Assembly: GCF_964036595.1 (NCBI RefSeq)
Contig: NZ_OZ038523.1
Location: 1,206,501-1,270,500, forward strand
Reading direction: 5' to 3'
DNA from: Tenacibaculum sp. 190524A05c
Lineage (GTDB): Bacteria; Bacteroidota; Bacteroidia; Flavobacteriales; Flavobacteriaceae
Length of the DNA: 64,000 nt
Shown: positions 58,501 to 63,200 of the stretch, piece after piece
Layout of the letters: the number at the start of each line of letters is the position of its first letter
How positions within the stretch are numbered: position 1 is the stretch's first letter
Notes under the pieces: generated by a model
What the model was told of the DNA's origin: nothing
What the model saw: only the letters and a program-made list of their open reading frames with translations
Databases searched by the model: none
Translations under genes and position numbers: made by a program

Positions 58501-59262
58501 ATCATTACAAGTAACTGGGGTACTTGCAACTGTAGCTGTTAATTGTAAATTAATTACTTCTGATGAAGATACTGACACACATCCAAATCCATCTCTAACT
58601 AAAACTGTATACGTAGCTGGTGCTAAACCAGTGAATGTATATGTTGTAGCTGTAACTGGACTAGGTACTTGCCATGTAGCTCCATTATCAATACTGAAAT
58701 TATAATCACTTCCTGATCCACCTGATGCCGTAACAACTATTTGACCATTTGTCCCATCATAACATGCTGTTGGTGTAGCTGTATGTGTTGGGTTGGTAGA
58801 AGGATTTACTGTAATATTAAATGCTGCTGATAAACATCCATTTGTATCTTGAGCTATAATCGTGTGAGCTCCTGCAGCTACATCTGTAAATGGACCTGAT
58901 TGGAATGCTCCTGCTCCATCTAATTGATATGTATATGGACCGTTTCCTCCTGTAGCACTTGGATCAATTGTTGCTCCTGTTGCTGGATTACAGGTAACTT
59001 CTTTTGTAATTGTAGCACTCGCTACAACAACTGTTGGCTCTCCAACTGTTACTGATCCTAATGAAATATCACATGTATTACTATTAATAGTAGTACGGAT
59101 ACGAACATCATAACTCGCCGCTGATAATCCTGTAGCAACTACTGGACTTGTAGTGTTTCCTGTTACCCAAGTAGTTCCGCCATCAATACTATAATCGAAT
59201 GAAGTTCCAAAATTACTCGCTGTAATTGAAACTTCCGTCGCTTCCTCCGTTACACGTAGCAT
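40516..59262 (-). CDS. Giant SprB-like adhesin, C-terminal part (about 6,240 codons)
   Basis: This is the downstream piece of one gene whose upstream piece is at 59213-64000; the two are separated by a 2-nt deletion near 59230. The ATG at 59262 is an artefact of the shifted frame: true homology resumes at about residue 11 (VSITASNFGTSFDYSIDGGT). The protein is made of SprB-type beta domains with the pattern DATCNGGSDGSITV...SYEYELADAAG...FSGLSANTYTVRVRDANGC. It contains two blocks of near-identical long repeats, of 562 and 623 residues. The last 85 residues (VPNIFTPDGDGIQDYWYPIN through GHFTLYR) are a gliding motility-associated (type-B T9SS) C-terminal domain. It should be secreted by T9SS and act in surface adhesion or gliding. 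Confidence 0.9.
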   Translation of the reverse strand: MLRVTEEATEVSITASNFGTSFDYSIDGGTTWVTGNTTSPVVATGLSAASYDVRIRTTINSNTCDISLGSVTVGEPTVVVASATITKEVTCNPATGATIDPSATGGNGPYTYQLDGAGAFQSGPFTDVAAGAHTIIAQDTNGCLSAAFNITVNPSTNPTHTATPTACYDGTNGQIVVTASGGSGSDYNFSIDNGATWQVPSPVTATTYTFTGLAPATYTVLVRDGFGCVSVSSSEVINLQLTATVASTPVTCNDGSVTVTASGGDGSYQYSVVPTGNAASFVAGNTFTIATAGDYDVTVRDGLNCTYTETITVGSITSPSVAATPTQPSCSGDTGSISINISDGVADYTVTVTSTGTAIPTVTSSDVVRTYTGLADGDYDFVVTDANGCTSTTTSVTITTPNPITSSASLTQTYTCLQNGQITFVAATGGTAPYTYGVNGVYSTDLVYNNLTEGTYVLTVRDDNGCEISLPNIVIDPLPTEPTFTYSVSYNCDGTGNATITPTDPSYTYTLGASTQTSNVFNNLPVGNSTITVDYGSSCTTDVIVTIDANQELLGSAALDSDATCNGGSDGSISITASNFGTSFDYSIDGGTTWVTGNTTSPVVATGLSAASYDVRIRTTINSNTCDISLGSVTVGEPTVVVASATITKEVTCNPATGATIDPSATGGNGPYTYQLDGAGAFQSGPFTDVAAGAHTIIAQDTNGCLSAAFNITVNPSTNPTHTATPTACYDGTNGQIVVTASGGSGSDYNFSIDNGATWQVPSPVTATTYTFTGLAPATYTVLVRDGFGCVSVSSSEVINLQLTATVASTPVTCNDGSVTITASGGDGSYQYSVVPTGNAASFVAGNTFTIATAGDYDVTVRDGLNCTYTETITVGSITSPSVAATPTQPSCSGDTGSISINISDGVADYTVTVTSTGTAIPTVTSSDVVRTYTGLADGDYDFVVTDANGCTSTTTSVTITTPNPITSSASLTQTYTCLQNGQITFVAATGGTAPYTYGVNGVYSTDLVYNNLTEGTYVLTVRDDNGCEISLPNIVIDPLPTEPTFTYSVSYNCDGTGNATITPTDPSYTYTLGASTQTSNVFNNLPVGNSTITVDYGSSCTTDVIVTIDANQELLGSAALDSDATCNGGSDGSISITASNFGTSFDYSIDGGTTWVTGNTTSPVVATGLSAASYDVRIRTTINSNTCDISLGSVTVGEPTVVVASATITKEVTCNPATGATIDPSATGGNGPYTYQLDGAGAFQSGPFTDVAAGAHTIIAQDTNGCLSAAFNITVNPSTNPTHTATPTACYDGTNGQIVVTASGGSGSDYNFSIDNGATWQVPSPVTATTYTFTGLAPATYTVLVRDGFGCVSVSSSEVINLQLTATVASTPVTCNDGSVTITASGGDGSYQYSVVPTGNAASFVAGNTFTIATAGDYDVTVRDGLNCTYTETITVGSITSPSVAATPTQPSCSGDTGSISINISDGVADYTVTVTSTGTAIPTVTSSDVVRTYTGLADGDYDFVVTDANGCTSTTTSVTITTPNPITSSASLTQTYTCLQNGQITFVAATGGTAPYTYGVNGVYSTDLVYNNLTEGTYVLTVRDDNGCEISLPNIVIDPLPTEPTFTYSVSYNCDGTGNATITPTDPSYTYTLGASTQTSNVFNNLPVGNSTITVDYGSSCTTDVIVTIDANQEFQAQVITASITDATCNGGSDGEFTMNVLNFTGTYEYSTDGGATYTSTSTSPITITGLSAATYDVRVRPDAASAACERTLSVTIGEATPVVASATITKEVTCNPATGATIDPSATGGTGPYTYQLDGAGAFQSTPFTNVAAGAHTIIAQDTNGCLSAAFNITVNPITTVAFDATPTNCYDGTNGQIVVNVTSGNGDYQYILNGGAPQVPGASTYTFTGLGAGSYTIDVIDGRGCTTTQLVRVINDELTATANVTDASCNDGSINVTALGGDGSYVYSVTNAGAGTPADGTFNATNPITRPAGTYDVYVRDNAGAAGYCEFIITNVTINSVTTVSISLTDVQPTCNGDTGSIEVAIANGLSPHDISLTGPTTDSVTGFTGTSYTFNNLPAGNYTVSITDDLGCTDSQSVTLVDPPVLTATLDPILPACGTPFVGNESLFGFEFTGYPTVTPYTLEFSSDGGVTWQTSDTFTGINSGTTVNPVIRILDTDGVTVRCIESLGAYEVPFTVEGLIVNPVATPGTCVGGFSVTVEAIGGVGPFKFVLNDPTLPLSSWLDPDLVSPTPPTQDRTYTFTGLIPGQTYTFYVVDLNGTPADTTDDCIKQNIEDIYDVFTPSVPITASVTSDECNGGNNAEIEFTIDNTSGDLTIPFDWTLFVRDPVTNTGTAVTSNAGETSLTITTSGLGAGDYYIELTNTSGGPPLCQFSGLDVTVDENLPISGTLTVVDNITCSSNGVIRVDNVLGGTPPYTYTVASSTNFAPGDATVTGNVIEFAYADVTNNTLDVTGINVTITDSNGNACTTTIGPASLTVSQPPVLEVADVTTSTCGANKSITIDTTNGGQTIGGTAPYQYSIDGGTTYSTATTSVTHTESGLTPGNYNVIIRDANGCTSATVPVTIYEELDFSLAIQQNLNCVPGNALIRINVVSGANLGTTGNFTYTINGVPSNPPLTTGSITVTDTFTDHTVTAAGVYTVVMTDVTSGCMVTRDITVDAAITPTFTAVAIDNDNCDGSDSGVIEMTATDNGLLPLSYTISPDPNSVGSITTNQFTNLPPNTYTVTATGSNGCTTDVTNIVITELAPVAFTVAPVVTEFGCTTANITDAAVVTVNTANVSGGSGTYVRAVFTYTPAVGAVETQDSASFTFSTTNTSGGTVSIDVYDDEGCTANTSVNIAAFNALSAPVVTVDKAIDCATGEDITVTYTSTSALTADFAISGANTGFSATNTTGVFTNLAEDIYTITITNPTTGCVLTESHQVNAAPTFNLDISLDSNVVCLGDTNGAITFDFATSSPYAGLYDYQVMNTNGTPATGDDTVETSATGVTGSTTVNTLGAGTYYVNVTMTASPFCPVVSPEVTISQPTAVLDFTTVDGAVSCNGGSDGSITVNATGGWGSYEYELADAAGTTIITAYGTNNVFSGLSANTYTVRVRDANGCIDTDTVTLADPTPVTFTLTKDDNACDLTGGGSITVTAVGGTGIYTYILLDATSTEIRNQTTNVFTNLPAGTYTVQVVDSNSCPGTSPSPSITLLPNLEFSLTETKKLDCTVSPDATVELSISSGSGSYEYEVLDSGAGTVVARVAIVGSTVTFSVSTADTYTVNVYDVGVTPNCSRTRDITIDPIINPVFTAVAIDNDNCDGSDSGVIEMTATDNGLLPLSYTISPDPNSVGSITTNQFTNLPPNTYTVTATGSNGCTTDVTNIVITELAPVAFTVAPVVTEFGCTTANITDAAVVTVNTANVSGGSGTYVRAVFTYTPAVGAVETQDSASFTFSTTNTSGGTVSIDVYDDEGCTANTSVNIAAFNALSAPVVTVDKAIDCATGEDITVTYTSTSALTADFAISGANTGFSATNTTGVFTNLAEDIYTITITNPTTGCVLTESHQVNAAPTFNLDISLDSNVVCLGDTNGAITFDFATSSPYAGLYDYQVMNTNGTPATGDDTVETSATGVTGSTTVNTLGAGTYYVNVTMTASPFCPVVSPEVTISQPTAVLDFTTVDGAVSCNGGSDGSITVNATGGWGSYEYELADAAGTTIITAYGTNNVFSGLSANTYTVRVRDANGCIDTDTVTLADPTPVTFTLTKDDNACDLTGGGSITVTAVGGTGIYTYILLDATSTEIRNQTTNVFTNLPAGTYTVQVVDSNSCPGTSPSPSITLLPNLEFSLTETKKLDCTVSPDATVELSISSGSGSYEYEVLDSGAGTVVARVAIVGSTVTFSVSTADTYTVNVYDVGVTPNCSRTRDITIDPIINPVFTAVAIDNDNCDGSDSGVIEMTATDNGLLPLSYTISPDPNSVGSITTNQFTNLPPNTYTVTATGSNGCTTDVTNIVITELAPVAFTVAPVVTEFGCTTANITDAAVVTVNTANVSGGSGTYVRAVFTYTPAVGAVETQDSASFTFSTTNTSGGTVSIDVYDDEGCTANTSVNIAAFNALSAPVVTVDKAIDCATGEDITVTYTSTSALTADFAISGANTGFSATNTTGVFTNLAEDIYTITITNPTTGCVLTESHQVNAAPTFNLDISLDSNVVCLGDTNGAITFDFATSSPYAGLYDYQVMNTNGTPATGDDTVETSATGVTGSTTVNTLGAGTYYVNVTMTASPFCPVVSPEVTISQPTAVLDFTTVDGAVSCNGGSDGSITVNATGGWGSYEYELADAAGTTIITAYGTNNVFSGLSANTYTVRVRDANGCIDTDTVTLADPTPVTFTLTKDDNACDLTGGGSITVTAVGGTGIYTYILLDATSTEIRNQTTNVFTNLPAGTYTVQVVDSNSCPGTSPSPSITLLPNLEFSLTETKKLDCTVSPDATVELSISSGSGSYEYEVLDSGAGTVVARVAIVGSTVTFSVSTADTYTVNVYDVGVTPNCSRTRDITIDPIINPVFTAVAIDNDNCDGSDSGVIEMTATDNGLLPLSYTISPDPNSVGSITTNQFTNLPPNTYTVTATGSNGCTTDVTNIVITELAPVAFTVAPVVTEFGCTTANITDAAVVTVNTANVSGGSGTYVRAVFTYTPAVGAVETQDSASFTFSTTNTSGGTVSIDVYDDEGCTANTSVNIAAFNALSAPVVTVDKAIDCATGEDITVTYTSTSALTADFAISGANTGFSATNTTGVFTNLAEDIYTITITNPTTGCVLTESHQVNAAPTFNLDISLDSNVVCLGDTNGAITFDFATSSPYAGLYDYQVMNTNGTPATGDDTVETSATGVTGSTTVNTLGAGTYYVNVTMTASPFCPVVSPEVTISQPTAVLDFTTVDGAVSCNGGSDGSITVNATGGWGSYEYELADAAGTTIITAYGTNNVFSGLSANTYTVRVRDANGCIDTDTVTLADPTPVTFTLTKDDNACDLTGGGSITVTAVGGTGIYTYILLDATSTEIRNQTTNVFTNLPAGTYTVQVVDSNSCPGTSPSPSITLLPNLEFSLTETKKLDCTVSPDATVELSISSGSGSYEYEVLDSGAGTVVARVAIVGSTVTFSVSTADTYTVNVYDVGVTPNCSRTRDITIDPIINPVFTAVAIDNDNCDGSDSGVIEMTATDNGLLPLSYTISPDPNSVGSITTNQFTNLPPNTYTVTATGSNGCVTLGTPVTITELAPITFTVAPVVTEFGCTTGNVTDAAMVIVDTANLSGGSGTYVRVVFTYTPAVGTVESQDSTTFSFGTTNTSGGTVNIDVYDDEGCMATTNATIAPFNAITDAVITVDKAIDCATGEDITVTYTSVSPITADFTISGANTGFNAANTTGVFTGLAEDVYTITITNPTTGCVITESHQVNAEPTFNLDVSLDSNVVCLGDSNGSMTFDFATSSPYTGTYDYEVFQSGGTSTGITGTGVTGATTVNTLGAGTYYVQVTMTASPFCPVVSPEVTISEPASPLTIGYTTNLISCISPTSGEVVINGSGGWSSYEYQLENTTTATTVQSFSNNNIITGLASGTYLVSVRDANGCIATDTFTLSDPTTITATIVETTSIACEGDETAEISVNAVSGGQGNPAVYSYSLTFPNGDVSAIQSGNTFTGLGAGSYTVTVYDEFSCSNTFPVIITEPSDVTASAVVTSIITCTSPNATIEVTGAGGTGVYEYSIDGMNFVASNTFAVPAGDYELFVRDANGCISIPSIVSVPALVPLTATLNTGSAFITCNGDANAILSATAAGGLGNYMYELLESGTVVAGPQSSDTFDSIGPGTYSIRVTSQDCIVETGTFEIVDPPLLEVTETHVDVSCNGSTDGSITINATGGTGSYVYEIDTDPGRFQTSNEFNNLPAGTYVVTTQDERGCFEIVTVTIEEPPILEATIDVTTVQQQLCVQDTAPSFEVAITGGTPPYSTSLNGGAFIDDRIVFDNLTAGETYVVIVRDSRGCTTVTSPFTFDPAVDLQFNSEITYNCDGTITITGTVADIHVNDVVYTLTGPESSSNDTGVFNVTATGTYTLEVEHVNGCTRVITPVEVEVIDPLQITIDDSQINMLIANATGGIPPYEYSIDGSDFSFENQFVITQTRDYTIVVRDSRGCEQSITVEGVYITIEVPNIFTPDGDGIQDYWYPINVQDYHQLKVVIFDRYGREISKYNGVQVGWDGLYQGRPMPSGDYWYTIEFVELSGEQRRLMGHFTLYR
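43577..51253. repeat. Four tandem near-identical 1,869-bp units
   Basis: The same sequence recurs with a period of exactly 1,869 bp (623 codons). For example, TTATCATTGTCAATAGC recurs near 45633, 47502, 49371 and 51240. Copies differ by only scattered bases, such as CCAGAACCTGAAC versus CCAGATCCTGAAC, or CACGTACTG versus CGCGTACTG. A fifth, clearly diverged unit lies at about 41.7-43.58 kb, on the C-terminal side. Such identity over 7.5 kb, including silent sites, implies recent duplication or gene conversion. Confidence 0.92.
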
Positions 59263-60235
59263 CTGAATCTAATGCTGCTGAGCCTAATAATTCTTGATTT
59301 GCATCAATTGTTACAATTACATCTGTTGTACATGAACTTCCATAGTCAACTGTAATTGTACTATTTCCTACTGGTAAATTGTTAAATACATTTGAAGTCT
59401 GTGTACTTGCTCCTAATGTATAGGTATAACTTGGATCTGTAGGGGTAATTGTAGCATTACCTGTTCCATCACAATTATATGAAACACTATACGTAAATGT
59501 AGGTTCCGTTGGTAATGGATCAATAACAATGTTTGGTAAACTAATCTCACATCCATTGTCATCTCTTACAGTTAAAACGTAAGTTCCCTCAGTTAAATTA
59601 TTGTAAACTAAATCTGTAGAGTAAACTCCATTTACTCCATATGTATATGGTGCTGTTCCTCCTGTAGCGGCTACAAAAGTAATTTGACCATTTTGTAAAC
59701 ATGTATATGTCTGTGTTAAACTCGCACTACTTGTTATTGGATTTGGTGTAGTAATCGTAACACTTGTTGTAGTAGATGTACATCCGTTTGCATCTGTAAC
59801 TACAAAATCATAATCTCCATCTGCTAATCCTGTATACGTACGAACAACATCACTTGAAGTTACTGTTGGAATCGCTGTTCCTGTACTCGTAACTGTTACT
59901 GTATAATCTGCAACTCCGTCTGAGATATTAATACTAATTGATCCAGTATCTCCTGAACAACTAGGCTGAGTTGGCGTAGCTGCAACACTTGGACTTGTAA
60001 TCGAACCAACTGTAATTGTTTCTGTGTATGTACAATTTAATCCATCGCGAACCGTAACATCATAATCTCCTGCAGTAGCAATAGTAAAAGTATTTCCTGC
60101 TACAAATGATGCAGCATTTCCTGTAGGTACAACCGAATATTGGTAACTACCATCTCCTCCACTTGCTGTTACAGTCACACTTCCATCATTACAAGTAACT
60201 GGGGTACTTGCAACTGTAGCTGTTAATTGTAAATT
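54232..60235. repeat. About 3.6 tandem near-identical 1,686-bp units
   Basis: The period is 1,686 bp (562 codons): ATTCTTGATTTGCATC recurs at 54234, 55920 and 57606, then at 59290, where the distance is 1,684 because of a 2-nt deletion. Outside the block, similarity drops sharply at about 54232 and 60235. It is a separate repeat family from the 1,869-bp units. Confidence 0.92.
59213..59262 (-). other. Frameshift site in the giant adhesin gene (2-nt deletion)
   Basis: Plus strand here reads TAATTGAAACTTCCGTCG. The matching positions of the sister repeats at 55851 and 57537 read TAATTGAAATACTTCCGTCG. Loss of AT (or TA) at 59229-59232 changes GSISIT into GSFNYSE-stop. Restoring the two bases joins both frames into one of more than 7,800 codons. 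There is no homopolymer or short tandem repeat at the site. Confidence 0.92.
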
Positions 60236-63200
60236 GATTACTTCAGTTGATGTTGTTGATACACAACCTAAACCATCCCTTACAATTACATCATAACTTC
60301 CTGGTGCTAAACCAGTAAATGTATATGTTGTAGCTGTAGTAGGTGAAGGTACTTGCCATGTAGCTCCATTATCAATACTGAAATTATAGTCTCCACCTCC
60401 TGTATTAGCTGTAACAACTATTTGACCATTTGTTCCATCATAACATGCCGTTGGAACTGCAGTATGCGTTACAGGTGTAGGGTTAGGAATTACTATTTCA
60501 AATGGTGTACAACCTACTTGGTTAACGGTCATTCTTACATTATCAATGAAATTTCCTATTGATCTACTTCCTGAAGCAGTTGACACAGCTTCAAAGGCAA
60601 TAATCGTAGTAGTTTGCCCCGCAGGAACTGTATAACTACCTGAATATGAACCCCAGGCAGAAGTACCATCTGACATAGTTTGAACAACACTTGTGGTTGC
60701 TAAAGTTCCTCCAATTCTTACTTCGGCAACGTCAACTCCTGATCTTCCTCTATGATCTACAGACCAATTAATTACATCTCCTTCTCTTGTACAGAATTCT
60801 TGATATAATGACGAAACCAAATTTGCATTTAATTCAGCGAATTGATTTCCTTCAGAAGCAGGAACACCATTAAAACCAGTACTCCATAATTCAATTCTAT
60901 TATCTGTTGCAGTTGTTTCCCATCCTGGAATTGTATTCTCATCACGAATACTGAATGATGTGGCTGGAATAACAGGTAATTCAAATCCACCATTTTCGAA
61001 CGGATCGGTAGAACAACCACACTCCGTACAAGAATTTGAATCTCTAATATTTACAGTGTAAGTTCCTGGTGCTACATTTGCAAATACTGTTGAAGTTTGC
61101 CAAGTAACTCCATTATCAATACTATATTCGTATGGCGGAACACCTCCTGAACCAGAAACAGTTACAGTTGCGGTTCCTGGACCTGAACATGTTGGAACTG
61201 TAGTAATTGTTCCTGTAACTTGTAATAAGTCAGGTTGCGTTAAAGTAACTTGACCTAAATCTACGTCACACACAATTGAACCTGATGTTTCTCTAATAAA
61301 TACATCATATGTTCCAGCTCCTAATCCTACAATTCTGTAAGGGTTATCTCCTGTAGTAGACCAACTTGTTCCTCCATCAACTGAAACTTCATATGTACTT
61401 CCAGTAAGATTCGAAGCAGAAACTTCAATTGTTCCATTATCTGATCCAAAACAAGTAAGATTTGTACTACCTAAAACAGAACCAGTAAATTGTTGATTTG
61501 GTGAAACACCAATAATCACATCTGTTGTACAAGAACTTCCATAATCAATTGTTACCGTAGTATTTCCTACTGGTAAATTATTAAATACATTAGATGTTTG
61601 TGTACTTGCACCAACTGTATAGGTATAACTTGGATCTGTTGGTGTAATTGTAGCATTACCTGTACCATCACAATTATATACTACATTATATGTAAAGTTT
61701 GGTTCAGTTGGTAACGGATCAATTACTATATCTGATAAACTTATTTCACATCCATTATCATCTCTTACTGTTAAAACATAAGTTCCTTCAGTTAAATTAT
61801 TATATACTAAATCAGTTGAGTACACACCATTAACTCCGTAAGTATATGGTGCTGTACCTCCAGTAGCTGCTACAAAAGTTATTTGTCCGTTTTGAGCACA
61901 AGTATAGGTCTGTGTTAAACTTGCACTACCTGATAAATTACTTGGATTAGTTATATCAATTGGACCTACTGAATAACTACATGATGAGCCTCCTTTTGAA
62001 GCACGAATGTCTATTGTATAGGTATTTGGAGATAAACCTGTAAAATTATTTGATGCCCCATAAGTTGCACCTCCATCAATACTATATTCTAAACTATATC
62101 CTATTAAACCAGGCGGTGTAGTAGTATTAACAGTTATGCTTCCATCGGTTGCTCCATTACAACTTGGATTATTAACAACTGTTGTAAATTGTAAAGGATC
62201 TTCCAATACAACTGTAATTGGTGAAGAAATTTCTGTACAGTTATTATCATCTACAATTATAAATTCATATGTTCCTTCTTGTCCGCTTGGCACTGTAAAA
62301 GTTGTGCCGGTAAAAAATTCAGCTGCTGGAATATCAGAAACACTTGCATATGAAATTGCTGTTCCGGATCCTGTGTAAGACCAAACTGCAAAATTATAAC
62401 CCGCTCCTGGCGTACCACCACTTCCGGATAAAGTTATAATACCATCAGTACAATTAATATCTTTAGTTACAACTGCCGATAAATTTAAGGCAGGTGGAAC
62501 TGTAAATGCCGGCGTGTCTTCAGAAAAACTACATTCCGCTGTAGTTACTTGAACGGTATAAACTCCTGAACCAGTAACAGGAAAATCACGTGCAGTATCT
62601 GATGTTGGACCAAACGTTGCAACTAATGAAGCTCCATTTAATATATTATAGGTATATGGACCTGGAATACTACTGTTGATTTGAACATTAATATTTCCTG
62701 CATCTCCCGCACATAAAATTGGACTTGTTGTTACATCTACATCAATATCAGTTGATGTTACAGGATATCCTGGGTAAGGATACACACATGAAGTAGCATC
62801 ATTTTTAATATAGATATCATAATTACCAGCTGTTGTAATTGAAAAAACGTTTGAAGCTTGGTAAGATGAATCTGGTGGTGTTGGACCGCCAGCTGTTACA
62901 ATTGCATATTCATATCCTGAAGGAACATTGTTTATTGTAATACTTCCTGCATTACCACATAAAATATCTTCTGTTACAATTGTTGGTGTAATTGTAGCTT
63001 TGAATACGTTGAAATAATATCTATCAAAACATCCTCCTGGTTCTGTTACTTCTAAACGATATTGCCCGGCATCAGAAAAACTCCTAGTAGTAGCGTTCAC
63101 ATCTGTTGCCACATCTTCCCAACACGTCGGTGTTTGATTAGGACAACTTGGATCTGGATCTGGACTACAGCTAGAACTTAGTTGTTGCCATCTTACTGTA

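Noticed and set aside
59213..59262. Phase variation by slipped-strand mispairing as cause of the frameshift
   Set aside because: The site has no homopolymer tract or short tandem repeat; the change is a plain 2-nt loss compared with sister copies.
43577..60235. Long repeats considered as CRISPR or insertion sequences
   Set aside because: The units are kilobase-long, in frame and coding, with no spacers, terminal inverted repeats or transposase.
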